A stretch of DNA of 64,000 bases from Endothia cerciana (lineage: Eukaryota > Ascomycota > Sordariomycetes > Diaporthales > Cryphonectriaceae), in assembly GCA_026119935.1 (NCBI GenBank), contig JALRMH010000019.1, positions 434,001 through 498,000 of the forward strand, written 5' to 3'. The notes under the pieces were generated by a model that was not told where the DNA came from, ran no database searches, and saw nothing but the letters and a program-made list of their open reading frames with translations. The position numbers were made by a program, and so were the translations under genes. Position 1 is the first letter of the stretch; the number at the start of each line of letters is the position of its first letter. Below, in pieces: positions 46,959 through 59,638 of this stretch.

Positions 46959-49900
46959 ATGGCTGGCAGACCTCCATATGGAGGATCCTCCCGCCAAGAT
47001 GACCTCCTTCTCGACCTCGACGACCAGCCCGTCTACGGCGGAGGGCAGCGCTCAGCCCTGACCGACGACGACCTCCTCCGCTCCAGCGCCTACGACCACG
47101 AAGGCGCCCAGCAACCACCACCCCGTCCCTCCGTCTCCTACGATGACTTCCTCGGCGCAGGCCAGCCCCAGACCGTACACTCTTCAAATCTAACGTCCCC
47201 ACACGCGGCGTCACCGGGCGCGAGCGGCGCAAGCGCAGCCTTGGGGTCAGGGGGCCCCTACTACGCCGATAATACGAGTGGAGCCAGGCAATACTCCCAG
47301 GCCTCGGAACTCGACAACTACCAGCGGTATGCCGACGACTACTCGGACGACTACCCAGAGGATGGAAACTCGTATTACCAGCATGGGGGAGGACCAGCCG
47401 GCATGACGCAGGGCGGCTACGCAACAGACGCGCGACACAGCGCCAGGAACAGGAACAGCATATTAGGCATGGGGGGCGGCCTGCTGGGCAGGGCTAAGAA
47501 CATGTTGGGCATGGGGGAGGGCTACTCCGAGATGGACCTGCCATTGACGGAGCCCGGATCGACGTCACAGCAGCATCCGGCCGATGCGCAACAACGGGCC
47601 GCCGGCGGCGGCAGTGGGAAGAGATTCGACGTGGGCACCTTCAAGTTTGGCTTCGGTCGCGGCAAGCCTGACCCCTCGACCCTGGGCCCCCGTATCATCT
47701 ACCTGAACAACCCGCCCGCGAACCAGGCGAACAAGTACGTCGACAACCAGGTGTCGACGGCCAAGTACAACATCGCGACCTTCCTCCCCAAGTTCCTCTT
47801 CGAACAGTTCTCCAAATACGCAAACATCTTCTTCCTCTTCACGTCAGCGCTGCAGCAGATCCCGAACCTCTCCCCCACGAACCAGTACACGACCATCGGG
47901 CCCCTTGTCGTGGTGTTGTTGATCTCGGCAGGCAAGGAACTGGTGGAGGACTACCGGCGGAAACAGGCGGACAAGGCGCTGAACATGTCCAAGGCGCGGG
48001 TCCTCAGGGGTTCCAACTTTGACGAGGCGAAATGGGTCAACGTGGCGGTGGGCGACATTGTGCGGGTGGAATCTGAAGAGTCCTTTCCGGCGGACTTGGT
48101 CCTGCTCGCCAGTTCAGAGCCCGAGGGTCTCTGCTACATCGAGACCGCCAACCTAGACGGGGAGACCAACCTCAAGATCAAGCAGGCGCTCCCCGAGACG
48201 GCAGCCTTGGTTAGCTCGAGCGACCTGGGGCGGTTGGGGGGCAAGATCAAGTCCGAACAGCCGAACAGCAGCCTGTACACGTACGAGGCGGCCCTGACGA
48301 TGCAGGCCGGCGCCGGGGAGAAGGAGCTGGCGCTGAATCCCGAGCAGCTTCTGTTGCGCGGAGCAACCCTTCGAAATACCCCCTGGATCCACGGCGTCGT
48401 TGTCTTTACCGGCCACGAAACGAAGCTCATGCGCAATGCTACGGCAGCACCAATCAAGCGCACCAAGGTCGAGAAGCAGATGAACTTGTTGGTCCTGTTG
48501 CTCGTCGGCACCTTGCTGGTCCTCAGCGTCGTCTGCACTGTCGGCGATCTTGTCACGAGAAGCGTGCAGGGGGGTTCCCTCGTCTACCTGGACCTGGCTC
48601 AGCTGAACACAGTGGGTCTGGTCGCAAAACAGTTCGCCTCTGATATGGTCACGTACTGGGTCTTGTTTTCTGCGCTGGTGCCCATCTCCCTGTTCGTCAC
48701 TGTGGAGCTTGTAAAATACTGGCACGGCATTCTTATCAACGACGATCTGGATATCTACTACGACAAGACCGACACGCCTGCCAACTGCCGGACATCAAGC
48801 TTGGTGGAGGAGCTCGGGATGGTCGAGTACGTTTTTTCGGACAAGACGGGCACCCTGACCTGCAATATCATGGAGTTCAAGCAGTGCACAATTGGCGGCA
48901 TCATGTACGCGGACGATGTCCCCGAGGATAGAAGAGCTACCATCGAGGACGGTGTCGAGGTCGGCATCCACGACTTTAACAGGCTTCGCGAGAACACGAC
49001 ATCCCATGAGACGGCACCGATCATCGAACACTTCCTTGCACTGCTTTCAACATGCCATACCGTCATTCCGGAGCGCGACAGCTCGGGCAAGATCAAGTAC
49101 CAGGCTGCTTCACCTGACGAGGGAGCCCTCGTCGAGGGTGCTGCGATGCTCGGGTACAAATTCATCGCGCGCAAGCCTCACGCCGTCATCATAGAAGTCG
49201 GGGGAAGGGAATTCGAGTACCAACTTCTCGCCGTGTGCGAGTTCAACTCGACGAGGAAGAGGATGTCTACGATCTACCGCTGCCCGGACGGCAAGATACG
49301 GTGTTACTGCAAAGGCGCTGACACGGTCATATTGGAACGGCTCAACGATCAGAATCCCCACGTTGAGGCGACCTTGCGACATCTCGAAGACTATGCGTCT
49401 GAGGGTCTTCGGACTCTCTGTCTGGCCATGCGGGAGGTCCCCGAGCAAGAATTCCAGGAATGGTACGCCATTTTTGACAAGGCATCTACAACTGTTGGTG
49501 GAAACCGTGCCGACGAGTTGGACAAGGCGTCCGAGTTGATCGAGAAGGACTTCTACCTCTTGGGAGCTACGGCCATTGAGGATCGTCTTCAAGATGGCGT
49601 CCCCGAGACGATCCACACTCTTCAACAAGCCGGCATCAAGGTCTGGGTTTTGACTGGTGATCGGCAGGAAACCGCGATCAACATCGGCATGAGTTGCAAA
49701 CTTCTCAGTGAGGACATGATGTTGCTGATTGTCAACGAGGAGACCGCGGCTGCCACCAGAGACAACATACAGAAGAAGATTGACGCCATCAGAACGCAAG
49801 GCGACGGGACGATCGAGACAGAAACACTGGCACTTATTATTGACGGCAAGTCTCTGACTTACGCGCTTGAGAAGGACATGGAAAAGATGTTCCTCGAGCT

Positions 49901-51259
49901 GGCCGTCATGTGCAAGGCCGTGATCTGCTGTCGTGTCTCGCCGCTGCAGAAAGCGCTTGTCGTGAAGCTAGTCAAGAAGCATCGGAAACAATCGATCCTC
50001 CTCGCTATTGGCGACGGAGCGAATGACGTCTCGATGATCCAGGCTGCACATATAGGCGTGGGTATCAGTGGCCTGGAAGGTCTTCAGGCTGCTCGCAGTG
50101 CAGATGTCTCGATCGGACAGTTCAGGTACCTGCGCAAGTTGTTGCTTGTCCATGGTGCGTGGAGCTATCACAGGGTCAGCAAGACGATCTTGTTCTCGTT
50201 CTACAAGAACATCACCCTGTACCTGACGCAGTTTTGGGTAAGTTCCGTCGTTCATGAGTGGATCCTGCTCACTGCTGACAATCGCAGTACACCTTCCAAA
50301 ACGTCTTTTCCGGCCAGATCATCTACGAATCTTGGACACTCTCCCTATACAACGTCATCTTCACCGTCTTGCCGCCTCTCGCAATGGGTATCCTTGACCA
50401 ATTCGTCTCCGCCCGCCTCCTCGACCGCTATCCCCAGCTATACTCCCTTGGCCAGACGAACCAGTTCTTCCGACTACGCGTCTTCATTGCCTGGATCGCC
50501 AACGCGGTCTACCACTCACTCATGATCTACATCTGGGGCGAGCTGCTGTGGCCATGGGATCTCGTCCAAGGCGACGGCAAGACAGCTGGCCACTGGGTCT
50601 GGGGCACGGCCATGTACGGCGCGGTTCTGCTCACAGTCCTGGGCAAGGCGGGGCTGATCACAAACAATTGGACCAAGTACCATGTCATTGCGATACCCGG
50701 ATCCATGGCGCTATTCCTTGGCTTCATCGCCGCGTATGGTACCGTTGCCCCCCTTCTTGGAATTTCTGAGGAGTACCACGGCCTTGTACCACGTCTGTTC
50801 TCGTCGCCAGTCTTCTGGCTGCAGATGTTGTCGCTGCCGGTGCTGTGTCTGGTCAGGGACGTTGCGTGGAAGTACGCGAAGAGGATGTATCGCCCGCAGA
50901 CGTATCACCATATTCAGGAGATCCAGAAGTACAACATTCAGGATTACAGACCTCGGTATGTTCCCTCCTACCACTTTTCTTTTTCCTGGCTGTGCCATCC
51001 ATCCCTACACCTCTTTGCCTAAGGCGCTCGAGCTGACCAGGCGTGTCTCAACAGCATGGAACAGTTTCAGAAAGCAATTCGCAAGGTCCGTCAGGTTCAG
51101 CGTATGCGCAAACAAAGAGGCTACGCCTTCTCGCAGGCAGATGAATCGCAGACGCGCGTGCTCCAGGCATATGACACGACGCAGAACAGAGGGAGGTATG
51201 GAGAGATGGCATCTTCGAGGCCGCAGGGGCAGGGGGTAGGGCACGGGCAAGTGTGGTAA
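46959..51259 (+). CDS. DRS2: Drs2-type P4-ATPase phospholipid flippase, 1383 aa
   Basis: Exons are 46959-50237, 50288-50955 and 51055-51259, totalling 1384 codons. P4 signatures are present: DGETNLK near residue 400, the PISL motif of membrane segment 4 at about 575, the phosphorylated DKTGTLT (Asp about 628), GDGAND near 1018, and ten predicted membrane segments overall. The N-terminal 250 residues are Gly/Gln/Tyr-rich and acidic. The C-terminal exon carries a basic helix (FQKAIRKVRQVQRMRKQ) followed by GYAFSQ near 1339. This matches the Drs2 regulatory tail, whose GFAFS-type motif takes part in autoinhibition and PI4P/Arf-GEF control. Together these point to the trans-Golgi/endosomal phosphatidylserine flippase rather than Dnf or Neo1. 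A Cdc50-family partner is expected elsewhere. Confidence 0.96.
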
Positions 51260-51930
51260 TAGAACAACCCGGCAACCCACAAAAAATCATACATGTCAAC
51301 TTATTAATGTACACCACATGATGGACGAACCAACGGCTGGATGGTCTTGCTGGAGGTTTACTACGAGGCCAGGGGTTTCGGTCGGAGCAGGAGTTCCTCG
51401 CTGACTTCAGTGGACAAAATGATTTTTCGGTTGATCTTACGTCGATGGCTGAAATGATTAACCCGTTGCGCGAGCCCGGGGATCTGTTGGAGACCACAGA
51501 TACGCCTCAGTAAAGTCATCGTGACCGTTCTCGGCGTTATCTCCTTGCCCACCTGCCTGAAGGCAAAAACGTTGGGGCATCCACCCAAGCCTAGAGCCCC
51601 GGATGAAAGAGATTCCTGCCATCGGCCGCACTTCTTCTCGCTGGTCAAGAGTGCCTAGGCAGTATATCCGCGAAGGCGTACGGCTGCGGAACCCTTTAGG
51701 AATCAATCACATGTTCTTCCCCAACATGCTCGTACGAGTGGCCTAGCCTTGTACTTATTGAACATTGATACGATTGAGGACCTCGGCAATATCACTACGA
51801 CTCCATCACATAATGAGAGGTGCCAGAGGTGGAGGATTAGATATCACTGACTGGGATGGTTAGTAGAACGGATGCTATCACGCACGCGCCCGCTGGCATG
51901 ATGCTTTATAGACCACTCGCAAGCTGGTCG

Positions 51931-52209
51931 TCAATCTTCCCCAAGAGGCCCTTGCTCATGGAACCAGTCAACCAAGAGTCTCCCCCCGCCGTCCTTGCCG
52001 ATGATGGGGAGCCCCCCCAGTTTCTGCCAGCCCTCCCGCCGGATCACCGCCTCCAGACTGCTCCGAAGCTTTCCGGCATCAAGCACGTCATCAAATGCAA
52101 ACATGGAGTACAGTATGGAAGATCTCCATGGTGGTGTGTCGTCGGAAAAGTGGAGAGGGATGGTGGCATCTGTCGGCACTTTGGCCGGTGTGGTCGTGAT
52201 CCGAAACAT
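51931..52209 (-). pseudogene. N-terminal remnant of a fungal acyltransferase
   Basis: A minus-strand frame encodes MFRITTTPAKVPTDATIPLH, then SDDTPPWRSSILYSMFAFDD, DVLDAGKLRSSLEAVIRREG and WQKLGG. This is the start pattern of the fungal transferase family that includes trichothecene 3-O-acetyltransferase-like enzymes (PF02458 type). It has a short beta strand with threonine/proline, the YSMF-type helix and the GWxKLGxR turn. The frame stops after about 95 residues, where such enzymes run to 450-500. Neither the HxxxD catalytic motif nor the DFGWG motif is seen nearby. It is probably a truncated relic, often left from a secondary-metabolite gene. An unseen intron before the rest cannot be fully excluded. 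Confidence 0.55.
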
Positions 52210-52675
52210 GCTGCTTTTCAAGTCCTACAGTACCAAAGGGGAATAACCCATTGCGTTGATCTCGGGGTCACTGATAACTTCTCGATAGCCTATCGCAATC
52301 ATACATCAAACCTTGCCATGAGATGGCAGCTTGAAAATAATGCCCAAAGACGAGCATAGGCCTTCAGGTTATCAAGGCCTAAAGGTATCAAAGTAGGCCG
52401 TCAGGGGGAGAACGTTCACAGGCATATCAGATAGTGAGAACGTGTCACTTCAGGTCAGACCATGTCACTGGCCTGCATCACAGTAAACGAGGTGAGACAC
52501 AGCACATGCGTGTCACAGCAGCAGTTGGCAGCACATGTTCAGTGGGCCCCCAAAAATAAGTCAAGTGGATACGAACTGGAGAGGGGAAGCGAGAGAGAGA
52601 GCAAAAAGTTGTGAAGAAAGGTTTCCTATGTCGGTAATCATCAAAATATCGACGGTGAATGGGATAACCACCCAA

Positions 52676-52689
52676 CCCCCCCCCCCCCC
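52676..52689. repeat. C14 mononucleotide run
   Basis: Fourteen consecutive C in the gene-poor interval, preceded by CACCCAA. Confidence 0.85.
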
Positions 52690-53348
52690 TTCGCTCTCCT
52701 TCCCAAGGGCGGGAAAGAGATAAAAGAAGCTCCCAGTCCTTACTGGTGGTTTGACATGTCAAGGTTTACATCATCTTCCAGGATTGACTCGGAGAAACTA
52801 TACGATGCACTTGAGAGGAATGTCCCCATAGGACCTAACCAGGTGATTACATGCAATGGGCGTGCTGGCGTATACTCATTGCAATGAAGTCAGACGATAG
52901 ACGGTGCTTGTATAGCTTATAAGTGGTCAGGAGGCGTTTTGTGTCAAGGTGAGCCTCTCTGGGCCCACGGCGCATTCTCGCGGCCAACACTGATGAAAGG
53001 ACCGTCGAACCTGGGCATGCATGATCGATCGAGCTTACGGCACTTCTGTGTGGTCTTCGCGCGTGTTCAGACACACGAGTCAGGCAGGATGAACAGCCGG
53101 CCGCGCCTAAACACCATGCCCGCCAGGCATGTACGGCGGTCTCGGCGGGTCACGAGGACCTCATGTTGACTCGGAGGCCTTCCCCTTTGCCCTCGGCCCT
53201 TTCCGTCCGGCCTTGCACCAGCTAAGCTGCGCGGGCTGGCGATACACACCTGACATGTGGGCTTCTCGATCCAGTCTGCTATCCTCGATCCAAGCTGGAC
53301 AGCCCGAGTCATGGCCCCCCGTGGTGGGCTTTTCCATGTAGCATTTAA

Positions 53349-53362
53349 CCCCCCCCCCCCCC
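53349..53362. repeat. C14 mononucleotide run
   Basis: Fourteen consecutive C, followed by AT-rich sequence with short palindromic words. Confidence 0.85.
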
Positions 53363-53900
53363 AATTCACTATATGGTAGTATGCCCAGATGTGACAGGCC
53401 CATACCAGCCCACCATATACTACATAGTATACCATAGTATGCGTCCCCTCAGCCGCCTTGCTGAGTCGTGTCCTCCCAACTGCGGCTCGCCTATGCCAAC
53501 AGTACGGTAGGTTTCGGGACCCATCGAGATCGGGCGGGGCGGGGCGAGGGCGCAAACTCAATCTTGCAGCTTACGTTGAGACACCTGCCGTTTTTTATTT
53601 TATTTTATTGGTTATTATCAAGTCCTCCGTGGTCCGTGAGGGCCGCCAAGCTTTCTCGGGACGGGCGACGATCTCTGGCGGTGATGGGCCGTGTGTGTTT
53701 CGGAACCACGGTTTAGTGTGGTTGTCAGGGGACGGACGAGGACGACATCTGGTGGTGATGGTGGCCGGCAGCCTAGTCCAGACAACCTAAAAGTATGGCG
53801 GGCCGCGCTGCTAGGGCCATCACATAGTAGAGAGGATGCTAGCCCTTCCAGGGCCTCGCAGGGCACACCCACCTCGGGAGCTATCGTCGTCCTGCCCAGT

Positions 53901-53955
53901 AGACCAGACCGGACCAGACCAGACCAGACCAGACCAGGCCATCCCATCCCATCCA
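53901..53955. repeat. (AGACC)n and (ATCCC)n pentamer repeats
   Basis: About seven AGACC-type pentamers, one with a substitution, run directly into three ATCCC pentamers. This is a compound minisatellite. Confidence 0.85.
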
Positions 53956-54276
53956 CCAGAGGCGCTGTCTAACTTTCCTATCCGGGAAGTCCCATTGGCA
54001 CCAGCCCCCGGGTCGAATCTCAATAATGCACCTTTCCCGCGGGGCCCTAAGGTCGACCACCACTGACACGAAACGTACCACATTATGTGTCGTCTTCATG
54101 CCCGACGACATCATCGCCCGGCCGTGCCTCGAGTATGCCTACCGCACGATAAGCATCGTGGGCGGGCAGAGCATAGAACCACGTTCCCTGACTGCGCAGG
54201 TTAGTGTAGCAATACGTCACCCGCGGGAGCAGCGGCAGCGTCGTAAGAGATCCCCAGCCCGGCGATAAGGGCGAAC

Positions 54277-54308
54277 CTCTCTCTCTCTCTCTCTCTCTCC
54301 CTCTCTCT
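54277..54308. repeat. (CT)n microsatellite
   Basis: About fifteen CT dinucleotides with one extra C, in a pyrimidine-rich region. Confidence 0.9.
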
Positions 54309-56056
54309 TCCTGCCTGCCAACGTCGCACCCCCAGGGCCTTGCAAACCTCAGGATCCCAGGCCTTAAGGCTCATTATCCATGGATCTCGCCACGGCCCCC
54401 GTTGGCCGGCTGGTCTGGGGCGTGGGGGGTTGTTTTGCTGCCGACGTCGTGGGCAGGCACGGTGACATCGGGCTTTTGGTCGAGACTTCTGATCTCCTCC
54501 CCTAGGAAGAAGGACTCCCCCGGCCTTACCCAGCCGCTGATTAGCCGTCCGAACCTCTCGCCCCTTTCCCCCCCTCCCCCCCCCTCCTCTCTCTTCCTCC
54601 AGACACCCTCCATCTCAGAGCATACAGGCCAGCCTTGCGAGAGATAGGATTGTCCAACGCGCGGCCCACGCCCCCGCCAGCGGGTTCACCCCCACAGCGC
54701 CCACCCCTCCTCCCCCCCACTCTCTCTCATATATCGGAACCGCCCTCCGAGACGCACCCAGATCCGGGCAGCCGGAGGCCCGGGGCCCGTCGTCGAGGCC
54801 GAGGCAGACGGGGTCGGACACCAGTGGGTAGCGTCGAGGGCACCCCCATCCGGGATGGCTGCGGAACCGCTGAATGGGGGGTTCTCGTACCGCAGGAAAA
54901 CATCAGGCAGCCTCCGACATGCCCTTTGGAATGATCCGGATCACGTGTCATTGGTCACTGTCAGACCACAGGGGGTCTGGGCGGGCGTATATCCTCCAAC
55001 AAACATGTCTCAGGCAGAAGACCCGATTGAGACCGCTGGTGGTGGACAATGGCAAGACAGCCACAGCCACGGGCGGGGAGGAGGGGCGGGTCACTGGTGA
55101 TCGACTTCATTCACTACCTGAGGTCAGATACGATAAGAGTACCTATCCAGAATGTCAACCAGTCCCTCAGCCCGATTTTCCGCAAATGTCGATGAAATGG
55201 TATACCCCCCTCCCTGAACTGCCATGAAAATGCTTGAGGACGAAAAAATAAGAACAAGAAAACAGAGGAGAGATCAGAAAGTCAGATTTGCCCGCCCGGT
55301 AATCAGCCAGTAAGTCCCGTAACGCTCTCTCCATGATCCCCTCGCATGCAGACACCCTGCCGTGACAAATGCTCAAGCCTGGTTCTGAGCACACCTCCCG
55401 TATGTTCCCCTGGCAGGCATGGCTGGTATGCGGCCCATCCACAGAAAAAAAATATAAAAAATAAGAGAAAGACGGTCCTGAAGCCGATGCAGTCCGCAGT
55501 GCGGGGCGCCAGAGCCCAGCTTCGACGACAATGCCGCTCTCATCTAACCCCCGCGCCGCGTTTCACTCACTGTCATGACTCGGGTTCCCAGGCCGATGCT
55601 CGATCGCCGCTTTGTCGGGTGACACACCGAAATTGCCCCGTGGCGGTGGGCCCACTCGTTTCCACCTCCCGCTGCGAGACCCGATAGGACCATTTTGGGC
55701 CGGGTTTGATACTGCAGCGGTAGTAGCTGCAGGACGGCGAGAATGATCCTTCGACGAGTCACACAGTGAGCGTCGTATCTCCGGAACGCTCTGATGCCAA
55801 TCCAGAGGCTCTCAACCACGCGCATGAGGTCCTGCTGTTCCTGGTGGAGTCTTGGATGACGCTGGACAAAAATAAAGTCGAAGACAAGGCGTAGATCGAG
55901 TCGAGGCCATGCGTGCCGTATCCTGTCTGCTCACGGGACCGAAGATTCCATGCGCGGAGCCGAGAGGTGCGTGAGATTGGGCCCCAGCTTGCACGGGCGT
56001 GCCCCGCTGCTCGCGGGGCCCGGGCGCGTCCATCCCACCCTGGATTACCATATTAA

Positions 56057-57239
56057 TCACCGGCTGTTCATCCCCGTCACCGGCTGTATAGGCGTGACAA
56101 GTTCAATCGACTTTGGCCGCGAATAAGCTGCCGGACGTCGTGACGGTAGTGGTCGGTCAGAGCCTTGGGAGGTCATTGTGTAGCCGTAGTTGTCATAAGT
56201 CGACGAGTACACTGTTGAGGAAGGGCGGCTCCCGTATGGTGTGCTTGGGCTTGTCGCGCTGCGTGCTGAGAACGGCCACATTCCTGTGGGGTACGAGCCG
56301 GAGGGTGTGGGCGGGCTTGGTTCTCGGACGCTGAGCGACCGCAGCGCCGAGATTGCTGACGTGTGATGGCTAGCAGACTGAGGCGATGTCGGAGGCGAGA
56401 TGAGCATGGAGTGGGGTCGTGATGGTGAGGCTCGGGGGATGATATCCCTGGGTTCCGGGTCGCCTGCCGCATAGAAAGGGTAGTTGGGGCTTGTGCGTGT
56501 CCGCAGGCTGAGGCTCCTCGGCGTTGAGTTCGATGGGGACGGGTCGGTGTGGTCTCCGGCACGGCACCTGATTCCTCGTCAGCAAGCTGTCTGCAGGAAC
56601 AATGCATACGAAGAGTACTCACGCTTCAGAACAGTATATGGCCTTCTCGTTTTGAGGCACAAATTGCTTCTCGCACGTCATACTGATCATCTCCGGTCAG
56701 TCAACAGTCCACGGCAGAATAAGCAGATGCAGGAACGGCGCAGGCCGAGAAAATCTCCCGGCGCCCGCCGTGATCTCGGGAGCACATGAGCTGCGGCCGA
56801 AGGCAAAGGTGATACTCATCACATCAGGTGACGGTGTACAGCGTTCCACACGGTTGTGTGCCGCGGGAAAAGAAATCATTACACGAGGTCTGGGGCCAGT
56901 TGAGACCTTGGGGGGTGGGGGGGGGGGCTGAGCCGGGCCGAGGGCTGTTGTGGCCAGAAAAAGCAAATACAGAGATCGCGGGGAAGCCAGTGACACCTAC
57001 CAGAACAGAGGAAAGCTCTCCCTCTCGTCCGCCAGCCAGTACTCCTCTTCCATCTCCCGTTCCCTCTCTCGTGGGTTCTTCCCCAGCTTTGAGCCAAACT
57101 GCGATGTTCCCCTGCGGGTCATTGCTGGTCGCGAGGCCTTGTGTCTGGAGGACGGGTCGGTGACCGTGACGGCCTTCCTCACATCCGTATAAGAGGTATT
57201 GGCAGAGCTGTGGCCAGACTTCTTCCGGTGGTGGTACAT
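56057..57239 (-). CDS. Ecl1-family life-span regulatory zinc protein, 269 aa
   Basis: The three exons (minus) are 57239-57001, 56682-56623 and 56567-56057. Phases match and give 270 codons. The joined product has a basic Ser-rich N-terminus, an acidic EEEYWLADE segment, then the zinc motif CMTCEKQFVPQNEKAIYCSE with AC following: C80-x2-C83-x13-C97-x3-C101. The rest is Ser/Pro-rich with SPPTSPQSASHHTSAISALR and RPLPSRRPAAYSRPKSIEL. This is the pattern of fungal Ecl1/2/3 zinc-binding proteins, annotated as life-span regulatory factors. S. pombe Ecl1 extends chronological lifespan and responds to sulphur or zinc starvation. The short middle exon codes for nearly the whole cysteine cluster, so unspliced reading hides it. 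A role in starvation response here is inference. Confidence 0.85.
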
Positions 57240-59586
57240 CGGGTAGGATGGAGACCAAGAGACCTGATGGGCTGGTTCCGCTCTATCTCTCGAAGGTGAC
57301 GAGCCACACTGCTCGCTGGTTGGCCGTCCCGCGCAAGGATCCTATTACCGGGCGTGGGGAAGCAGCGGGGTCCGATATCCGGGACAGTCCAGTGACTTGT
57401 TGGTTCAGCTCTGCCCGGGAGGCTGGCAACCTTAATTCAGGCTAGCAGGTTGATGCCCAGCTCGCAAAGAAAACCGCGGAGGGGAGTAGGGCGAGAAGTA
57501 GGGTGGACGCCAGCCAGAGAGGGTTGCGCGGCTGCGGCCCTTTATGCAGCGGACTAGCAGAGATGTGGGTGTGCTGCAAGAAGGGACCGTATGCAGGTTT
57601 GTCAAGTGTGATGATGATGATATGGAGAAGGCCCAGGCTGCCTGGCGTATCAACCCCGGGGTGGCGAATGGGTGTGGGAAATCCGGCAGATCGTCAAGAA
57701 CGGACAGAGAGGTGGGCATATAGAGATATAAACAAAACTTTGCCTGGTGGCACCGATGACTCTTGCGCAAGCGCTGAGCAGGATGTCGCGTCGCGATTGC
57801 GCAGGGTAGCGCGGGTTTGGGAGTGCCCTCTTTCTTCGTGTAGTCCTCCGTCTGGTGTGGTCCTTGTCCTGGTAATGGTCTCCAGGGCCCTTTCTTGGGG
57901 GTGGCCCTGTGCTTGACTAATCAACGTGCCAGGGACAACAGCGTGCCTTGCAAGCGTTGACAGCAGTTGCACGGTGGGACCTTGCCAGGATATGGTTCAG
58001 GACTAACTCGGCTCCTTTGGTGACGAGGTACCGCTAGTGCCAGGCCAGAAGGGCGAACGTGAAATGTGACTGCCGGTCGGACTGTCCTCGAATCCCGGGG
58101 CCAAAGACGGTGTTAATGAGGCCGAGGTGTAGGACCTGGCAGGTATACGCTGTAAGAATCCGCGGCCGGAGCGGTGCTCTGTTGTGCTATAATATGACGG
58201 CAGCGCAATGCGAGGCGTGCCTTGTCCTCCTGACAAGAGCTCCGGGTGGGATGGTCACGCAACGGCGGGGTGGTGGCGCCTTGTCACTTGTGTCTTGGTA
58301 TGATGACAAGGTGAAGACAGTGCCAGAGATGGGGTTACCGCTAGTGTAGCCTATGGAGGCTTCTATGTGCCGCCGCGGCCGTGCTCTGGTATGGTCTGCG
58401 TGATGCTGGGCAGATGACGAGGGGAGATGTCTGAATCGAGGCTGCTCGTCGGGGGTGAGACGGGGGTCTGCTGTGCCGGGAAGTGGTCTGAGAAGACACA
58501 AGAGGGACAGTGTGTGTGAAAGTGAGGAGAGGAGCAATAAGAGGTTCCAGGGTGGAGGCTCAGTTGTGAGGTGTGTGAGGAGTTCTGAAGAGCGAGTGGA
58601 AGAGGAGCCAGAACAGGAATGGCGGGCCTGGAATTATTTGTATGATGCCGCAGCAAGGTGGGAATTGCAGGACTGCAGAGAGCGAGGGAAAGAGAGCGAC
58701 TGACGAGAGTTATGCGATCCTGAAGCGAGAGGACAGGACTTGTAGGAGAGGGAAGGAGGGAGGGAGAGAGAGAAGTGAACGCAGTGTGCACTGGATTGTG
58801 TACAAACGAATCATGGTGCAAGTGAGGAGGTACAAGGTGACAAGGTTGAAGGGCGCTTCGTGGCCCGCGCCCCCTTGTGACTCTCTCTCTTTGCCGCCTC
58901 CGGTATGGTTCAGGATGGTACAATCCAGGCCTGGGGTTTTGGGGGTGACAAAGGGTGAGCATGTCGACGGGTCGTGGGATGGACCGTGGGCTTTGGGGAC
59001 TCTGCCCACAGTGACGGATACGGTGACGAGGCTTGTACCGTACAGGGCCTTGGAGCCTGTGCGCTCTATGCAAGGTGCTATGCAAAGTCGCAGCTGCTCA
59101 CTGCCCTTGCCCCTCGCTCTTCAGGGTTGGACGTTCTCGACGGTGAGCTGTCCCGCTGGAACGGTACCTGCTGCACCTTGGTGTAGCACCTCCGTTCTGT
59201 CCCCGCCCTTCTGACGAGCCAATAAGACACCCAAACCTGGGACCGTTTCGAAGGATCGAGTCTAGACGCTCCTCCCAGATCGAAATTTTTTTTTTCTTTT
59301 TTTTTTCTCTCTCTTCCCCTTCCTCAGCCTCCCTTAGCCGGCCCCACAAACCCTGACAAGACTCGCACTGTCACAACGCGTCCGGGAGCAATCGAGAAAA
59401 TTTTGCTAGTCCCCAGCATCATCGAAAACGTGTCTGAGGCTGGCAATATCAATGATTAATGCACAGACTGACAGCAATATGAATACATGGTACAGTACTA
59501 GACTCTAGACTGCAGGGACTGGGGGCCAAGCTGGGGTACCCCCAGCGCACTAGGGACATGCCAGGTCGGCCGGGCGATTTAGAGGC

Positions 59587-59638
<52 letters not shown>

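Larger units (their letters stand above)
51260..56056. other. 4.8 kb gene-poor interval
   Basis: The only coding-like sequence I can support is the acyltransferase remnant at about 51931-52209. The rest holds simple repeats: C-runs at 52676-52689 and 53349-53362, pentamer repeats at 53901-53955 and a CT repeat at 54277-54308. There are many short frames in GC-rich sequence. Several CCTCC/CCCCC stretches resemble promoter or leader DNA. Confidence 0.5.

Noticed and set aside
58080..58110. Sequence resembling a tRNA T-arm (CTCGAATCCC)
   Set aside because: No matching acceptor stem, D-arm or anticodon arm at the right distances. Similar partial matches near 2087, 24700 and 54014 fail for the same reason.
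58363..59085. A 240-codon minus-strand frame upstream of the Ecl1-like gene
   Set aside because: His/Pro/Ser/Arg-rich without any domain; likely leader or chance, and no splice support linking it to the gene.
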